From: Cytophagia bacterium
Lineage (GTDB): Bacteria; Bacteroidota; Bacteroidia; Cytophagales; Spirosomataceae
Assembly (NCBI GenBank): GCA_004293645.1
Contig: REAB01000062.1
Span: 1-41,265, forward strand
DNA length: 41,265 bases
Reading direction: 5' to 3'
Positions 39,752-41,265 of this stretch are shown here, piece by piece. The notes below the pieces were generated by a model that worked only from the letters and a program-made list of their open reading frames with translations, was not told the origin of the DNA and made no database searches. Numbering within the stretch: position 1 is the first letter of the stretch; each line of letters starts with the position of its first letter. The position numbers and the translations under genes were made by a program.

Positions 39752-40975
39752 ATGGAAACTGCTCTCAATCCAACTTTTGCTAAAAGCCAGCGCAGCACCT
39801 CAACGAGCCGCATTTTGCTGGATATTCCGCTTTATGTTTACGTCAGTGTATTGTCCTCGATGTGCGTCATTGCGGGTGTGTTGTGGGATATTGCCTGGCA
39901 CATGAGTATTGGACGCGACGGGCTTTTTTCGGCTCCGCACGTGGTAACATACGTGGGGGCTTCGGTTGCGGGGTTCTTTTCTGGCTACCAAGTTTTGAAA
40001 ACTTCGTTTTGGGGAAGTAAACTTGAAAAAAGTAAAATGGTCAATTTTTGGGGTATTTTTTATAGTTCCTTGGGTGGCCTGTTTTGCATTTGGGGGGGGC
40101 TTGCCTCACTCACTTCGGCCCCTTTCGACGATTGGTGGCACAATGCCTACGGCCTTGATGTTCAGATACTTTCGCCACCACACACCATTTTGTTGTTGGG
40201 TTTAATGAGCGTTCAGATGGGCGCAATGGTGGGCGTTTTGGCATTTTTGAACAGAAAAGAGCAAATCGCAACGCTTTCGGCTGCTCAAAACGCTACTCGT
40301 AACAACCGCCTGCAATGGCTATTTATAATGACGGCGGCTTTTTTTATTGCGTCAATCTTTACTTTCTTGACCGAATCGCTGGGGCGTTGGAGTATGCACA
40401 GTGTGTCGTTTTATCAAGTTGCGGGCGCAGCTTTTCCATTTATTATGCTTGCGGCGGGGCGGGCATCGGGCAAAAAATGGGGCACCACTTACATTTGTCT
40501 TATCTTTTTGGTATTTCATTGGGCCATCGGGGCTGTTCTGAGATTGCTGCCTGCCGAGCCGCTGCTGGGACCTATTCACAATCAAATCACAACTTATCAA
40601 ACGCTGGGTTTTCCCTTGCCGTTGTTTATTCCCGCCTTTTTTATGGATTGGCTGCGGCATCGGTTTTCGGCCAAAAACGATTGGCTGTTGGCTCTTATTT
40701 TGAGCGTGGCTTTCATGGCAGTACTGTTTGTTTCGCACTATCCGTTTGGTACGTTTTTACACGAATCGCCACTGGCCCGCAACTGGTTTTGGGGAAGCTA
40801 CACATGGTCATATCAAAACGATTCTGACTGGCTATATCGTTACAAATTTGGCACCTGGAATGACATTAGTCTAATGAACTGGATCAAAGGACTCGGCATT
40901 GCTTTGGTTCTTTGTTTCATTTCGTCAAAAATTGGTCTTGCTTGGGGGAATTGGATGAAACAAGTGAAAAGGTAG
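39752..40975 (+). CDS. polytopic membrane protein with conserved-looking His/Trp motifs
   Basis: This 407-aa inner-membrane protein has about ten hydrophobic segments. The first half has HMSIGRDGLFSAPHVVTYVG after a helix (GVLWDIAWHM), and DDWWHNAYGLDVQILSPPHTILLLGL, where paired Trp-His and Pro-Pro-His residues sit at the ends of helices and could bind heme or copper. I do not recognise a named family with certainty; bacterial proteins of this form occur near cytochrome and metal genes. Its gene neighbours here do not help. The C-terminus is short and basic (GNWMKQVKR). Confidence 0.6.
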   Translation: METALNPTFAKSQRSTSTSRILLDIPLYVYVSVLSSMCVIAGVLWDIAWHMSIGRDGLFSAPHVVTYVGASVAGFFSGYQVLKTSFWGSKLEKSKMVNFWGIFYSSLGGLFCIWGGLASLTSAPFDDWWHNAYGLDVQILSPPHTILLLGLMSVQMGAMVGVLAFLNRKEQIATLSAAQNATRNNRLQWLFIMTAAFFIASIFTFLTESLGRWSMHSVSFYQVAGAAFPFIMLAAGRASGKKWGTTYICLIFLVFHWAIGAVLRLLPAEPLLGPIHNQITTYQTLGFPLPLFIPAFFMDWLRHRFSAKNDWLLALILSVAFMAVLFVSHYPFGTFLHESPLARNWFWGSYTWSYQNDSDWLYRYKFGTWNDISLMNWIKGLGIALVLCFISSKIGLAWGNWMKQVKR

Positions 40976-40980
40976 AAAGT

Positions 40981-41074
40981 GTAGAGTTGTAGAGTGTAGA
41001 GTTGTAGAGTTGTAGAGTTGTAGAGTTGTAGAGTTGTAGAGTTGTAGAGTTGTAGAGTTGTAGAGTTGTAGAGT
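40981..41074. repeat. 8-bp tandem repeat (gtagagtt)n
   Basis: The unit gtagagtt is repeated 9 times without error from 40996 to 41067, preceded by one unit at 40981 and a 7-nt form at 40989, and followed by gtagagtg. It begins 6 nt after the stop of the membrane protein. Translating it on the minus strand gives LYNSTTLQ repeats, which are an artefact of the repeat. Confidence 0.9.
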
Positions 41075-41125
41075 GGAAAGACTGCTGACCATTGACCAGT
41101 ACACCATTGACCACCGACCATTGAC

Positions 41126-41141
41126 CGCACGGGCGGCTTCG
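41126..41141. repeat. single copy of the 16-bp motif, next to gaccattga tracts
   Basis: cgcacgggcggcttcg matches the motif at 13136 with two changes. It is flanked on both sides by repeated ttgacc/gaccattga units (41086-41153), the same type of degenerate phrase as in the other repeat-rich gaps. Confidence 0.6.
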
Positions 41142-41179
41142 CATTGACCATTGAAGATATGAGCTCAAAATTTCTGACA

Positions 41180-41265
41180 CTAACTTATTTGGTGGGGGGA
41201 TAATTTTCCATTGCAAGAAGCCGCCACCATCAAATTGTCTAACCAATTATCGTTGTAATACTTTC
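41180..41265 (-). CDS. possible 3' end of a minus-strand gene (partial)
   Basis: One minus-strand frame is open from the window edge to a TAG at 41180-41182 and reads KYYNDNWLDNLMVAASCNG-KLSPHQIS. The other two minus frames stop within nine codons. It looks like a protein C-terminus but is too short to name. Confidence 0.35.
   Translation of the reverse strand, partial: KYYNDNWLDNLMVAASCNGKLSPHQIS

Noticed and set aside
40981..41074. CRISPR-like array
   Set aside because: Units are 8 bp with no unique spacers, and no cas gene is present.
40840..41246. Minus-strand frames with LYNSTTLQ repeats
   Set aside because: They arise only from translating the 8-bp DNA repeat, which reads in all three frames as the same type of peptide; no real gene signals are present.

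Overview
The window looks like chromosomal DNA of a Bacteroidota bacterium, most likely a Cytophagales (Runella/Spirosomaceae-like) species. This is inferred from TAnnTTTG-type promoter boxes, a lack of strong Shine-Dalgarno sites, a TonB-dependent receptor with an N-terminal carboxypeptidase-like domain, DUF2911, HYC_CC_PP and HMA-MauE proteins, and a type II (beta-grasp) glutamine synthetase. I saw no tRNA, rRNA, CRISPR array, IS transposase or phage gene.

Layout. 0-3.7 kb: a peptidase-C39 ABC exporter, split by one in-frame TAG, and its HlyD-type adaptor. 3.7-9.8 kb: an ABC-F ATPase, a Uma2-family nuclease, a glycosyltransferase, a polysaccharide deacetylase, a FeoB-associated Cys-rich peptide and an MFS transporter. 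10-16 kb: etfB-etfA, an aldo/keto reductase, glutamine synthetase and a TPR lipoprotein. 16-21.2 kb: thrS, infC, a LytTR response regulator, a HAD phosphatase, a [2Fe-2S] protein and ferritin. 21.3-31.7 kb: a copper/heavy-metal island, with an HMA protein, TonB receptor, multicopper oxidase, two DUF2911 proteins (one fused to DUF3347), a short HMA chaperone missed by simple ORF calling, a beta-propeller lipoprotein, an HMA-MauE membrane protein and an HYC_CC_PP protein. A higBA toxin-antitoxin pair sits inside the island. 31.8-41 kb: valS, thiamine pyrophosphokinase, a small TPR protein, a thioredoxin-fold protein without CXXC, a Tat-exported metallophosphatase, a degenerate EEP-family protein, a small hypothetical protein and a polytopic membrane protein. 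The window ends in tandem and dispersed repeats.

The most unusual signal is a family of GC-rich palindromic elements of about 60 bp, inserted IN FRAME in protein-coding genes: two in the C39 exporter (565-614, 1550-1608) and two in valS (32485-32544, 33703-33762). Each adds about 16-20 residues of the form SPxxPxGGxxxxPPxGxxG at a linker or domain boundary. Other second-look items are the amber codon in the exporter, a multicopper oxidase that appears to have lost its middle cupredoxin domain and carries a CopB-like barrel tail, a truncated HMA chaperone, a secreted EEP protein with four of five catalytic motifs altered, infC without rpmI-rplT, a 26-28 bp palindrome over the etfB promoter, and dispersed intergenic repeats (16-bp, 12-bp and 8-bp families).

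In the metal island, the genes from 29605 down to 24757 lie on one strand with gaps of 3-26 nt and probably form an operon for periplasmic or outer-membrane copper handling. The TonB receptor and an HMA protein follow on the same strand. etfBA, thrS/infC, valS and glutamine synthetase are housekeeping.
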